Source of the DNA: Hyella patelloides LEGE 07179
Lineage (GTDB): Bacteria > Cyanobacteriota > Cyanobacteriia > Cyanobacteriales > Xenococcaceae
DNA length: 34,493 nucleotides
Direction: 5' to 3'
Assembly (NCBI RefSeq): GCF_900659865.1
Contig: NZ_LR213811.1
Coordinates: forward strand, 1-34,493
Positions within the stretch are counted from its first letter, which is position 1, and every line of letters starts with the position of its first letter. Below the pieces are notes generated by a model. It had not been told where the DNA came from. It searched no databases and saw nothing but the letters and a program-made list of their open reading frames with translations. Made by a program: the position numbers and the translations under genes. Positions 1 through 8,873 of this stretch are shown here, piece after piece.

Positions 1-989
1 AGAATTTCCTCGTCATTAATGGCATATTGAACTCTTTCTGAGGGGGGTGTGGGGACGTTTTTGGTTAGTTTACTACCACCAATGTCATACACCATCTTGA
101 CTTCTTTGCTACCAAGGCGTTTGTTTAAAATGGGGCGATAACCTTCGTTGAGGGTGGGTTTAAAAACGATATATTCGTCTGGGTTCACTGCACCTTGAAC
201 GACATTCTCCCCTAAACCATAAGCAGCAGTAATCAAAGCTGCATCTTTAAAGCCCGTTTCCGTATCAATAGAAAACATTACTCCAGAGGTAGCTAAATCG
301 GAGCGTACCATTTTTTGTACGCCTACAGAAAGAGCTACATTAAAGTGGTCAAAGCCTTTAATCGTACGATAAGAGATCGCACGATCTGTAAATAAAGAGG
401 CAAAGCATTTATGACAGGCTTCTAGTACGCTAGAAACTCCATGAACGTTAAGATAAGTTTCTTGTTGTCCTGCAAAACTAGCATCTGGTAAATCTTCGGC
501 GGTTGCAGAAGAACGCACTGCCACATCAACGTTATAGTTATATTGTTCGCATTGTTCTTTTTCTACGCCTTCGTATCGATCGCATTGCTGATAATCAACA
601 CTATATCGCTGGCATAGTTGACTATAAGCTTCGGTAATCGCAGTTTCTAATTCTTTGGGAAAAGGAGTATTGAGAATTAAAGCCCTCGCTTGTTTTCCAC
701 GGGATCGCAAATTATTAACATCTTCGACATCAAGATCGGCAAACAGTTGACGTAGTTTAGTTTCGAGTTTTGCCTGATGGATAAAATAACAATAAGCATA
801 AGCCGTAGTAGCAAAACCTCCTGGTACTCTAATTCCTTTGGGTGTTAACTGTTGAATCATTTCTCCTAACGAGGCATTTTTACCCCCTACTAGAGAAACG
901 TTACTCATCCCTACATCTTCAAACCAGAGGACAAAAGCTTTTTTTTTATCTTGTAGGAGTTTTTGTTGGCGATTTTCTATTGCTACCAT
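1..989 (-). CDS. ppsA: Phosphoenolpyruvate synthase, N-terminal part (cut by window start)
   Basis: The reading frame opens at ATG 989 on the minus strand and stays open for 329 codons to the window edge. The translation starts MVAIENRQQKLLQDKKKAF and contains VGGKNASLGEM, VPGGFATTAYAY, VDVAVRSSATAEDLPDASFAGQQ and SGVMFSIDTETG, all hallmarks of the PEP-utilising enzyme ATP-binding domain (PPDK_N). PEP synthase converts pyruvate, ATP and water to PEP, AMP and phosphate in the cytoplasm, for gluconeogenesis. The phospho-histidine and PEP-binding domains would lie to the left of the window. Pyruvate phosphate dikinase shares this fold, but the WFEDVGMSNVSLVGGKNASLGEM opening fits PEP synthase. 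Confidence in the family is high; the rest of the gene is not visible. Confidence 0.9.
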   Translation of the reverse strand, partial: MVAIENRQQKLLQDKKKAFVLWFEDVGMSNVSLVGGKNASLGEMIQQLTPKGIRVPGGFATTAYAYCYFIHQAKLETKLRQLFADLDVEDVNNLRSRGKQARALILNTPFPKELETAITEAYSQLCQRYSVDYQQCDRYEGVEKEQCEQYNYNVDVAVRSSATAEDLPDASFAGQQETYLNVHGVSSVLEACHKCFASLFTDRAISYRTIKGFDHFNVALSVGVQKMVRSDLATSGVMFSIDTETGFKDAALITAAYGLGENVVQGAVNPDEYIVFKPTLNEGYRPILNKRLGSKEVKMVYDIGGSKLTKNVPTPPSERVQYAINDEEI

Positions 990-1269
990 AAATCCTAGTT
1001 TCCTATTGAACTCTATTTATTGATACTATCTCGTTGCACCTATAAAGCCTTTAATGCTTTGAGGTTGATGGTTATGTTGTAAATCAACAATTTGAGGAAT
1101 TTGTGAGGATAGGTTGGCGTTGGTGAATCAGAATATAAATGATGTGGAATAACTTTAATGATGATCCCCTCACACGATCTTCAAATATTAGTTGTAATCT
1201 AAAGATATGGTCAAATAAATCATCTAAATCATCAAAAATCAACCCTCAATGATAAGGAGGCGAAAAATA

Positions 1270-2022
1270 GTGGTATTATCCATTCCACATCCTCCTAATG
1301 CGGAAAATAAAGAACCATCCTATCGAGCTAATTATCTTTTAAGTTTGCTGTCAGAATCAGACTTTAATAGTCTAATTGCTAACTCAAATCGTATTTTTTT
1401 ACCGTCAAAAACAGTTCTTCATCAACCTAATGAACCGATTCAAAAAGTTTATTTTCCACTGCGAGGCATAATTTCTCTGGTAAGCGCGTCCCAAGAAGGT
1501 TTAATCGCCGAACTTGCTACAGTAAGCAACAAAGGAATGGTTGGTATTGCAGCTTTTTTAGGAGGCTCTTTTCTTTCTAGTTTTGCTGTGGTTCAAACTG
1601 ACTGTATTGCTATTACTTTGAATGCTGATATCCTCAGACATGAATTTGCTCGCGGTGGCGAATTACAAAAAATATTATTGTTATATACCCAAGCTTTATT
1701 TAGCCAGACTTCGCAAAATGTTTTCTGTAGTTGTCATCATACAATAGAACAAAGATTAGCCCGTTGGTTATTATCTTTTAGCGATCGCTTAGAACAGAGA
1801 AAATTGCTACTTACCCAAGAAACTCTTGCTGATTTATTAGGGGTAAGACGTTCGAGTTTGTCAGTAGTCGCTAACAAATTTCGCCAACGAAACTTGATTG
1901 ACTATAGCCGTGGCAGAATTATGATTCAAAATCCTGTAGCCCTGAGAAAAGTCGCTTGTGAATGCGAACAAATAATTGCAGCAGAGTATTTTCGCTTAAT
2001 GAATGTGTCTCAAAACTATTGA
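1270..2022 (+). CDS. Crp/Fnr-family transcriptional regulator
   Basis: The protein has an N-terminal cyclic-nucleotide-binding-like beta-barrel (LPSKTVLHQPNEPIQKVYFP through about residue 140) and a C-terminal winged helix (LLTQETLADLLGVRRSSLSV then RNLIDYSRGRI). This is the usual architecture of a dimeric DNA-binding Crp/Fnr regulator. The barrel lacks a clear cAMP phosphate-binding cassette (no GE-x-A-L with R-x-S), so the ligand is unknown. An ATG at 1249 is in frame, but the strong ribosome site AAGGAGG (1254-1260) lies downstream of it and 9 nt before an in-frame GTG at 1270. I therefore choose GTG, which gives 250 residues starting VVLSIPHPPNAENK. It stands alone, divergent from the PEP synthase gene across about 280 bp. 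Confidence 0.85.
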   Translation: MVLSIPHPPNAENKEPSYRANYLLSLLSESDFNSLIANSNRIFLPSKTVLHQPNEPIQKVYFPLRGIISLVSASQEGLIAELATVSNKGMVGIAAFLGGSFLSSFAVVQTDCIAITLNADILRHEFARGGELQKILLLYTQALFSQTSQNVFCSCHHTIEQRLARWLLSFSDRLEQRKLLLTQETLADLLGVRRSSLSVVANKFRQRNLIDYSRGRIMIQNPVALRKVACECEQIIAAEYFRLMNVSQNY

Positions 2023-2977
2023 TTTTCGTAAATCCCTAATCCCCAATCACGGAGGCTGTATGGAAGACAATACTTTTCGGATCGGCCTTCTTGAATTATT
2101 ATTGGAATGTTCGATAATTACTCCCCACTTCCCTGAGTAATAATCTTTAACTGAGCAGTATTGGGATGCTCCCTAGTATGAGATTGTATGCGATCGTTTA
2201 TTAAGTTGTGTGGGAAATGCGACCGACCAAATTATTGGTTTTGTGCAAGTATCTTTGTGTGAGTAGTAAAACAACTATTTCTCAAGCATTAAAAAAATCT
2301 CAAAATATAAGATTGCTCACTGTTAAATACAACTTTTCTTGATAATTATTTAACTATTTTCTCTAGCAAATATTATTTATTGATTTAGGTTGTTCTTGCG
2401 ATCGCTAACTTTATGTTACTTTAATATTTTTTAAACCACAAAAATTAATTTTTGTGGCAGATTTGTAAGCAAATAATCTTTAATAATCGTCTATTTTATA
2501 ACTTTTGGAGGTTATTCCAATGGTACAGTAATAAACTAAAGTATTTGGTAATTTGATTTTATGACTAGTGACGTTGATTAATGCGTAGTGCTTCGACTGT
2601 TATCTAGCTTCTCATTTAATAACAAAAGTTACTTAAGAAGCTCATATTTCCTAGTTAAAAACAGTATTATTTTGTACGTCAACGCTGTCATTCTTCAAGG
2701 TGAGGTTTCCTCGCTGAATCTCGCGTTCATTACTTAAAATTAGCTATAAGCCATTAGCTATAAGCTTGAATCGCATAGTGGAGAAGTTGAACCTGGAGTT
2801 TAGAAGCTCAGAGCTTAAAGCTGTTAGCTAGTTGAATTAGCAATGCCTTATTAATATATTGCACTTGGTTTTTAAAAATTAAGGTTGATAATAACAAAAT
2901 AATTTGTTGTCTACTTCTTGATTTTATTGTGAGGAGAGCTTTTCTCGATCGACATATATAAAATTATGGAGTGATAT
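2023..2977. other. Long intergenic stretch without a supported gene
   Basis: No convincing gene was found in about 950 AT-rich bases. A 26-codon ORF at 2060-2140 follows GGAGG but has no recognisable content. A GCGATCGC site lies near 2399. A 14-bp direct tandem (ATTAGCTATAAGCC, second copy lacking the final C) sits at 2739-2765 and resembles cyanobacterial short repeats. The promoter of the DUF1816 gene is presumably near 2880-2960. Confidence 0.5.
2739..2765. repeat. 14-bp tandem direct repeat
   Basis: ATTAGCTATAAGC occurs twice, joined by C, at 2739-2751 and 2753-2765. Such short direct tandem copies are common in cyanobacterial intergenic DNA. No function is visible. Confidence 0.7.
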
Positions 2978-3244
2978 ATGAATCACTACACAAAGCCTTC
3001 CATGGAAAAACATTCTTTTCAGCCAGTTGACGAAAACCCATCTCAATTATCTTGGTGGGTGCAAATTACGACTATTAGTCCATCTTGCATTTATTATTTT
3101 GGCCCATTCGAGCATCAAACAGAAGCCACAGTAGCGCAATACGAGTACATTCAAGATTTACTAGAAGAAAAAGCCAAAGGAATCGATATTGAAATTACCA
3201 AAACTAAACCTGAAGTACTGACTATTTATGAAGAAGATTTTTAA
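2978..3244 (+). CDS. DUF1816 domain protein
   Basis: This is an 88-residue soluble protein. Its core, WWVQITTISPSCIYYFGPF at residues 26-44, followed by ATVAQYEYIQDLLEEKAKGIDIEI, matches the DUF1816 pattern (WWV-I-T, C-YYFGPF, Y--DL--E-A-GI), a small family I know almost only from cyanobacteria. Its biochemical role is not established. The acidic C-terminus (EVLTIYEEDF) is probably complete. ATG 2978 follows GGAGTG by 6 nt. It lies about 300 bp upstream of a response-regulator gene on the same strand, but a repeat block separates them, so co-transcription is uncertain. Confidence 0.85.
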   Translation: MNHYTKPSMEKHSFQPVDENPSQLSWWVQITTISPSCIYYFGPFEHQTEATVAQYEYIQDLLEEKAKGIDIEITKTKPEVLTIYEEDF

Positions 3245-3299
3245 TATTAAGTAAGTAGGCATAAATAAATGTAAAACTAAAAAAAAAGAGAATAAGATC

Positions 3300-3475
3300 G
3301 GGTGTAATTGACAAGCAACCCCGCGCCGAAGACAGGCTTTTACACCCGTCGCATTTGAGGGCAACCGAACGCCCTAAAGGACTCGCTTCCCTAAAGGACT
3401 CGGCTTCGCCGTCGCGCATCGCGCATCGCGCGACCGAAGGAAGTCCGTGATTGGCATCGCGCGAGTTTGTCTTGT
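3300..3475. repeat. Composite block of GC-rich micro-repeats
   Basis: This GC-rich block in AT-rich surroundings combines several pieces. Inverted arms GGGTGTAA (3300-3307) and TTACACCC (3340-3347) enclose a segment starting TTGACAAGCAACCCCGCG, similar to the left end of the micro-elements seen inside genes further right. The core CCCTAAAGGACTCG occurs twice (3372-3385, 3389-3402). CGGCTTCGCCG forms a small triloop hairpin, and CGCGCATCGCGCATCGCGCG follows. The block ends with GCATCGCGCGAG, like the right end of other copies. Open frames across it are probably artefacts of its composition. Confidence 0.8.
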
Positions 3476-3561
3476 CGCTTATTATCTATTACCTAATCAA
3501 ACCATTTTCTAATTAATTAAACCCACCTACTTCTGTTATGAATTATAAATAGTTTGAGAAT

Positions 3562-3939
3562 ATGAGCGACAAAAATATTTTAGTGATAGAAGATGATGAA
3601 GGAATTCAAGCTGTTACTAAATTTAGTTTAGAAATGGAGGATGATTGGAAGGTTACCAGTGCTTTGTGCGGAAAAGAAGGACTAATTAAAGCTAAAAGTT
3701 TACATCCCGATGTTATTCTCTTAGATCTAGTTATGCCAGATATCAATGGAATTGACATCTTAAAAGAGTTACAAAGTAATCAACCAACCAAAAAAATACC
3801 GATTATTCTCTTTACAGCTAAAGCAGTAACAATCAATATTCCTGAACTTCAAGATAACAATGTAATAGGTATAATAACAAAACCTTTTGACTGTCTTACT
3901 TTATCGGCAAAAATCGTCAATATTCTCAAGAATAGTTAA
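3562..3939 (+). CDS. Single-domain response regulator (CheY-like)
   Basis: This 125-residue protein is one receiver domain with no output domain. The acidic pocket is E10-D11-D12, the phospho-acceptor is D55 in VILLDLVMPD, the switch threonine is T85 (IILFTAKA) and the conserved lysine is K107 in TKPFD. Such proteins relay phosphate from a sensor histidine kinase to another protein or to a phosphotransferase. No kinase is encoded nearby, so the partner is unknown. LFTAKA and KPF are frequent in cyanobacterial receivers of this type. ATG 3562 gives the canonical start MSDKNILVIEDDE; no strong Shine-Dalgarno sequence is visible. Confidence 0.92.
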   Translation: MSDKNILVIEDDEGIQAVTKFSLEMEDDWKVTSALCGKEGLIKAKSLHPDVILLDLVMPDINGIDILKELQSNQPTKKIPIILFTAKAVTINIPELQDNNVIGIITKPFDCLTLSAKIVNILKNS

Positions 3940-4531
3940 CTTTTAGTTGATTGCTAAGTAACTCCACTTTATCAGATATCTAATGGTAAATCTTGGTGTC
4001 GGGTTTAGAGGGATCGCGGTGTAAGGTTCTATGGTAAACTCCTTCACTTTCAAACTAGATGTGGTTCCTCAACTAAATCCTGACTTCCAATAAATTATGC
4101 TTGTTCAATAGTGGGTTGGAAAAATGTCCCATATTTGTCTGTGCCACAGTACTGATTCATCTAAATCGACAAGCATTTCTGGAATAAAAACATTGTTACT
4201 CGGTTTAGATTTAAGAGATTGGCAAACTTGCTTAATCTTGCGATCGCATTTTTGACAAATTAAGAGAAGAATCTCCCAAAATGCGATCGTTAATATCAAG
4301 GTAATCCAGAAAATTTCGCTCAGATTTCTCTCCCAATAACCAGGGCAAACGCATCTATAGTAATTTCAAATAGAAACCACAAGTTACTCAGTACTACTTT
4401 TCAGCCTTCATCCTTCATCCTTCATCCTTTTACCAGTGTTTAACAACGTAAGGAAATTAATTGGAACGACTATAAAATATCAGCCAAACTGAGTTAAAAT
4501 GAGCTTCATAAGAGCGAATCTCAATAATTAA
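3940..4531. other. Intergenic stretch with a heptamer repeat; no supported gene
   Basis: About 590 bases without a gene I can support. A minus-strand frame (about 4105-4340) reads through a hydrophobic run and ends WHRQIWDIFPTHY, but it has no proper start, no family match that I recognise and contains HIP1 sites. It may be a remnant. A CCTTCAT heptamer tandem lies at 4405-4425. Confidence 0.45.
4405..4425. repeat. Short tandem repeat (CCTTCAT)x3
   Basis: Three perfect copies of the heptamer CCTTCAT are followed by a degenerate fourth. This matches the STRR class of heptamer repeats of cyanobacterial intergenic DNA. Confidence 0.8.
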
Positions 4532-6052
4532 CTAAACAAAAGTGAAAGCAGAATCAGTAACCGCAAGAGTGGGTGTAACATCTTGCAAAGTAGCAATCAC
4601 TTCTCCTCTGGCTGCAACCCCAGGATCGTAAATTAAATCCGCATCAATTGTGCCTGCTTCTGAAGTAAAGAAGTCCAGACTATAAAGTTCTGCCGAACCA
4701 TTAAGTTGAATCCAATCTTGACGGGGATTGAAATCAGTTACTAAAGCAAAATCTGCTTCTCCTCTGGTTAGAACATTTCCGTCATCGTAGAAAACGCCGT
4801 CTGCATTGCCCAGAACAAAAGTATCTCTTCCTCCTCCTCCTGTGAGGGTATCTAATTCGTCTGTTACCCTAGTAAGTGCATTTACGCCAATCAATCGATC
4901 GCTACTTACTCCACCATCTAAAGAATCATTTCCACTGCCACCAGTAAGAGTATCTCGACCAACATCTCCATTGAGAACATCATCTCCCGAACCACCTAAA
5001 ACGCGATCGCTGCCTCCTCCTCCAGCAACCGAATCGTTATCTTCTCCACCATCTAAGGTGTCATTGCCAAATCCACCATTAAGCGTGTCTTCTCCTAATT
5101 CTCCCAGGATGCGATCTGCTCCGCTATTTCCATCTAGTAGGTCATTTCCTTGACCGCCCACAATATCGTCACTACCGCCATCTCCTGTCGCTGTATCGTT
5201 GCCATTACCTCCAGCAATCAGATCGTTACCATTGCCACCTGAGAGATTATCATTCCCTGCAAGTCCTTGAATGACATCGTTACCACCCAAACCAGAAATT
5301 TCATCTCGACGATTTGTGCCTGTTAGCACATCATTTCTTTCTGTGCCGATTATGGGAGGTGAAGGGGCAGTTGCAAAGTTAAGTACTTGTTCTAATTCTT
5401 CATTGCTCATTCCTGCTAAAGCATCTAATTCTAGAGCTACTAATTCTGGTGCTTTAGCAAGAGCTTCTGCTTGATTGGCATTTTGAGCAGCAAAATGCAT
5501 AATAATCTGGGTTTCCCCAGGAGCTAAAGTCAAATTGTAAGCAAAGTTAATATCATCAAAATTTAGCGATGCTGCATCAGGTCGAATTTCTCCATCTTCT
5601 CCTGCGATAATATGGAGCATTGTTGGATCGCCACCGTCATCAAAATCATCAGTAATCAACCAATTGTCATCAGCGTTAAAAACCGTGTCTTCATTAGCAG
5701 TATCGACAATAAAAGTGTCACTGTCAGAACCTAAATTACTGTCGAGGGAAACCGTAAAATCAGTGGTGGAAGTTCCTGTATTAGTGACAATTTCTAAAAA
5801 ACGAGCAAAAGACTGGTCTTCTGGCACATAAATCTTACGAGTGATTTCCAGATCGCCAAAGTTAGACGTACCAATGACAACTTCGCGATCGTCATCCTCT
5901 GTTTGGGCGTTTTCAAAGAAACCAAAGTTATTTAAACGCAAACCGCCATCATAGGCATCATTTGTCCCATCGCTAATGTTACCATCTCCTTGAATATCCC
6001 ACCGAAATCCCGAAGCATCAAATAGATCGATAGGAAGAGTAATATCTGTCAT
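4532..6052 (-). CDS. RTX calcium-binding repeat protein, probable type I secretion substrate
   Basis: The 506-residue protein has no signal peptide. Residues 1-205 form an acidic beta-rich domain (FRWDIQGDGNISDGTNDAYDGG; RFLEIVTNTGTSTTDFTVSLDSN), seen ahead of RTX repeats in some cyanobacterial proteins and of unknown activity. From about residue 235 the GGxGxDxLxG nonapeptides begin (GGNGNDLIAGGNGND and similar). They bind calcium and fold into a parallel beta-roll outside the cell. The final part (DTFVLGNADGVFYDDG to DSAFTFV) is a non-repeat tail typical of type I secretion signals. ATG 6052 follows AAGGAG by about 7 nt, 46 bp downstream of the protease gene, so the two are probably co-transcribed. 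The tail is almost identical in DNA and protein to that of the protease, which suggests gene conversion or duplication. Confidence 0.85.
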   Translation of the reverse strand: MTDITLPIDLFDASGFRWDIQGDGNISDGTNDAYDGGLRLNNFGFFENAQTEDDDREVVIGTSNFGDLEITRKIYVPEDQSFARFLEIVTNTGTSTTDFTVSLDSNLGSDSDTFIVDTANEDTVFNADDNWLITDDFDDGGDPTMLHIIAGEDGEIRPDAASLNFDDINFAYNLTLAPGETQIIMHFAAQNANQAEALAKAPELVALELDALAGMSNEELEQVLNFATAPSPPIIGTERNDVLTGTNRRDEISGLGGNDVIQGLAGNDNLSGGNGNDLIAGGNGNDTATGDGGSDDIVGGQGNDLLDGNSGADRILGELGEDTLNGGFGNDTLDGGEDNDSVAGGGGSDRVLGGSGDDVLNGDVGRDTLTGGSGNDSLDGGVSSDRLIGVNALTRVTDELDTLTGGGGRDTFVLGNADGVFYDDGNVLTRGEADFALVTDFNPRQDWIQLNGSAELYSLDFFTSEAGTIDADLIYDPGVAARGEVIATLQDVTPTLAVTDSAFTFV

Positions 6053-6098
6053 GGTTTTTCTCCTTGTTTTGATTTGTTAAATGATTTAATTGATTTAT

Positions 6099-8222
6099 CT
6101 AAACAAAAGTAAAAGCTGGATCGTCAAGAGTAAGAGTGGGTGCAACATTTTGCAAGGTAGCAATCACCTCTCCTCTGGCTGCAACCCCAGAATCGTAAAT
6201 TAAATCCGCATCAATTGTGCCTGCTTCTGAAGTAAAGAAGTCCAGACTATAAAGTTCTGCCGAACCATTAAGTTGAATCCCATCTTGACGGGGATTGAAA
6301 TCAGTTACTAAAGCAAAATCTGCTTCTCCTCTGGTTAGAACATCTCCGTCATCGTAGAAAACGCCGTCTGCATTGCCCAAAACAAAAGTATCTCTTCCTC
6401 CTCCTCCTGAAAGAGTGTCCACTTCACCCGTTCCCCCAGTGAGAGAATCAACTCCTATCAATTGATCGCTACTTGCGCCACCATCTAAAGAATCATTCCC
6501 ACTACCTCCAGTAAGAGTATCTCGACCAACATCACCATTGAGAACATCATCTCCCGAACCACCTAAAACGCGATCGCTACCTCCGCCACCAGAAACAGAA
6601 TCGTTGTCTTCCCCACCATTAAGAGAGTCATTGCCAGTACCACCAGTTATGGTGTCATCTCCCGATTCACCAAGGATGCGATCTACTCCAGCATTGCCAT
6701 CAAGAATGTCATTTCCTTGACCCCCAGTGATGTCATCATTACCGTCATTTCCTGTGACAGTGTCATTGCCATTACCAGCAGCAATCAGGTCATTACCATT
6801 ACCGCCAGAAATGAGATCGTTTCCTGCAAGTCCTTCGATTACATCATTGCCACCCAAACCAGATATGATATCCCTGCGATTTGTCCCAATTAGAACATCC
6901 CTACCTCCCGTGCCAACAATTTCTAGAGGTGGTCTAACCTCGCTTAGAGCATTGGAAGTATTTAATCGCCCACCTGAAACAGTAATCCCTTCTAGACTAG
7001 GAAGCGGATCGGTGTTTTCTAGGATCAATTCTTTAATTTCTGCTGCGCTCAATCCTGGGTCTTCAGCTAGCAGCAAACTCACAACCCCTACAACGTGAGG
7101 TGACGCCATTGATGTTCCACTAAAGAAATCATAGTTATTTCCTGGAACAGTGCTCAGAATGTCAACTCCTGGCGCACCCAAGTCTACAGAAGTAGCTCCC
7201 AAATTCGAGAAATCTGCTAATCGATCATTATCGTCTGTTGCTGCCACAGAAATAATATTATCCAGATCGTAACTGGCAGGATAACGCGGATTGAGATCGT
7301 TATCATTCCCAAAATCATTTCCTGCTGCTGCTACGAATAGCTGTTCTTCTTCTCCTACTGCTGCGATCGCCTCTCTAAGTGCCTGGGAATCAGGAACTGT
7401 CCAGCTATTGTTAGTTACCTGTGCGCCCATGAGGACACCGTATTCTAAAGCTTGAATCGCAGCAAAAGTTTCAGGGCCAAAATCTCCGATCTTCAACATC
7501 ATGATCTCAGCATCCCAATTGACACCAGTAACACCGATGTTGTTGTTTCCTTGAGCAGCAATTGTTCCAGCTACGTGAGTACCATGAACATAATTATCTT
7601 CTGGATCGGGATCGTCATTACCAAAGTCATAGCCGTTAACATCATCGACATAGCCATTGTTATCGTCATCAATTCCATTACCCGCGATTTCTCCTGGATT
7701 TGTCCACAGATTATCAACCAAATCTATATGGTTAACATCGATTCCCGAATCTAATATCCCGACAATGACATCGTTTCCAGTTTGAATATCCCAAGCTTCT
7801 GGAGCATCGATGTCCGCATCAGATGTACCTCCTGTTTGTCCTGTATTGTTAAGTCCCCAAAGTTCATCAAAACGAGGATCGTTGGGAGTAGTTTCTGTAT
7901 AAGACCCGATAAAATTGGGTTCGACATATTCAATTCTGGGGTCATCGCTCAAAACTTCAATTGCTTCTTCGACACTAACGTCTTCAACTTCCCAAAGCTG
8001 AATATCTAGAGTTTGAGTTGTGTCTATAACTGAGATATCGACACCCATCTCTTCCTGAAATTCACCGATCTCAGTTGGGGTCATCTCCGTTGAAAGTTTC
8101 ACAATTAACTCATTGCCAACAAATTCTCTTTCTTCTTGAATTAGATTCTGATTACTTGATGAATTACTTTGTACAGAAATATCATTTTCCGCATCGTCAG
8201 TTGCGAACCATGAATTAGCCAT
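6099..8222 (-). CDS. Subtilisin-like (S8) serine protease with RTX repeats
   Basis: The 707-residue protein begins with an inhibitor-like prodomain (NELIVKLSTEMTPTEIGEF to RIEYVEPNF, about 37-104). The S8 peptidase domain (about 115-425) has the catalytic triad D158 (GILDSGID), H213 (HGTHVAGT) and S371 (SGTSMASPH), with oxyanion N302 (AAAGND). RTX nonapeptides run from about residue 436 to 600, followed by a tail ending DPAFTFV. There is no Sec signal, so secretion is presumably through a type I ABC/TolC-type exporter, with calcium folding the repeats outside the cell. It lies immediately upstream of a second RTX protein in the same direction. All catalytic residues are present, so it should be active. 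Nearby remnants of a devA-like exporter ATPase are suggestive but not proof of a link. Confidence 0.93.
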   Translation of the reverse strand: MANSWFATDDAENDISVQSNSSSNQNLIQEEREFVGNELIVKLSTEMTPTEIGEFQEEMGVDISVIDTTQTLDIQLWEVEDVSVEEAIEVLSDDPRIEYVEPNFIGSYTETTPNDPRFDELWGLNNTGQTGGTSDADIDAPEAWDIQTGNDVIVGILDSGIDVNHIDLVDNLWTNPGEIAGNGIDDDNNGYVDDVNGYDFGNDDPDPEDNYVHGTHVAGTIAAQGNNNIGVTGVNWDAEIMMLKIGDFGPETFAAIQALEYGVLMGAQVTNNSWTVPDSQALREAIAAVGEEEQLFVAAAGNDFGNDNDLNPRYPASYDLDNIISVAATDDNDRLADFSNLGATSVDLGAPGVDILSTVPGNNYDFFSGTSMASPHVVGVVSLLLAEDPGLSAAEIKELILENTDPLPSLEGITVSGGRLNTSNALSEVRPPLEIVGTGGRDVLIGTNRRDIISGLGGNDVIEGLAGNDLISGGNGNDLIAAGNGNDTVTGNDGNDDITGGQGNDILDGNAGVDRILGESGDDTITGGTGNDSLNGGEDNDSVSGGGGSDRVLGGSGDDVLNGDVGRDTLTGGSGNDSLDGGASSDQLIGVDSLTGGTGEVDTLSGGGGRDTFVLGNADGVFYDDGDVLTRGEADFALVTDFNPRQDGIQLNGSAELYSLDFFTSEAGTIDADLIYDSGVAARGEVIATLQNVAPTLTLDDPAFTFV

Positions 8223-8485
8223 AGTTTTATTCCTTACTGTGTAAAACTTGAGAAGTACAAATTATTAATCAACAATTTTGTAGTTTTAATACTATGTTGA
8301 TATCTGGTTGAATTGATGTTTTTTATCGTTTTCATGCAGCTTAGGTTGTATAAACAGTAATTAATGTTAAGAAATATGTTTACCATTTATACTATTTGAT
8401 TCTAATTAAAAAGTAAGATAATAATTTGAGGAAGTTGTGAAGAAATAGCAAGTAGTAAGTTTTTTGATTGATAAACAACCAATAA

Positions 8486-8873
8486 CTAACCATTAACCAA
8501 AGCAGTATCTTTCGCTAATCTACCATCTTCCAAATGCACAATGCGATCAGCTATAGCCGTACAAAATTAGATTAGGATATTAAAATTTACGAGCTTCGGA
8601 AGTAATGAGTAATCAGTAATAAGTAATGAGTTTTTTGATTAAAATGCCCAAAAATGTAAGGGGCTGACACCGCCACGTCCGACATATGCGGAGCGGTATC
8701 CTTTAGGGCGAGCATCTGGGGTCTCCCCAGATGGAGCGGACTCCTCGAAGGGCGGTGCTTGTAGGTCCCGTCTTAACGTTAATATGTAACGCTATATATC
8801 GAGAATGCGGTTATCGTGAGTTCCCAAAGGCATGATTGAGATTATTAATGGCAACAACACGGTTTCGGGACAT
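8486..8873 (-). pseudogene. Remnant of DevA-like ABC transporter ATPase (5' and 3' ends only)
   Basis: On the minus strand ATG 8873 starts MSRNRVVAINNLNHAFG, the usual opening of the cyanobacterial DevA/heterocyst-exporter ATPase family. It then runs into stops (TAA 8811-8813). At 8556-8486 the frame TAIADRIVHLEDGRLAKD ends in TAG; this is the C-terminus of the same family (D-loop region past the H-loop, ADRIVHLEDG). The Walker A, signature and Walker B regions between them (about 180 codons) are gone, replaced by about 255 bp of repeat DNA. No devB or devC flanks it. DevA normally powers a TolC-dependent exporter; this copy cannot function. Confidence rests on two separate matching ends in the correct order and strand. 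Confidence 0.75.
8668..8757. repeat. Composite GC-rich repeat with a 9-bp triloop hairpin
   Basis: Outer arms CACCGCC (8668-8674) and GGCGGTG (8751-8757) enclose two modules. One is a 24-bp segment, 8686-8709, that is the exact reverse complement of 17168-17191. The other is a perfect hairpin, CATCTGGGG-TCT-CCCCAGATG (8713-8733). The hairpin has the same geometry and loop TCT as the insert in the transposase gene at 33129-33176. Confidence 0.8.

Noticed and set aside
2060-2140. 26-codon frame after GGAGG
   Set aside because: Good ribosome site but too short, no conserved content and no context.
3161-3419. Minus-strand open frames over the DUF1816 3' end and repeat block
   Set aside because: They are antisense to a real gene and to a GC-rich repeat composite; no ribosome site or family match.
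4105-4299. 64-codon minus-strand frame ending HRQIWDIFPTHY
   Set aside because: Only a TTG start, HIP1-rich, no recognisable family; may be a remnant but cannot be supported.
4806-7098. Plus-strand Pro/Ser-rich open frames over the RTX genes
   Set aside because: Low-complexity antisense of the GGxGxDxLxG repeats; the minus-strand genes explain them.
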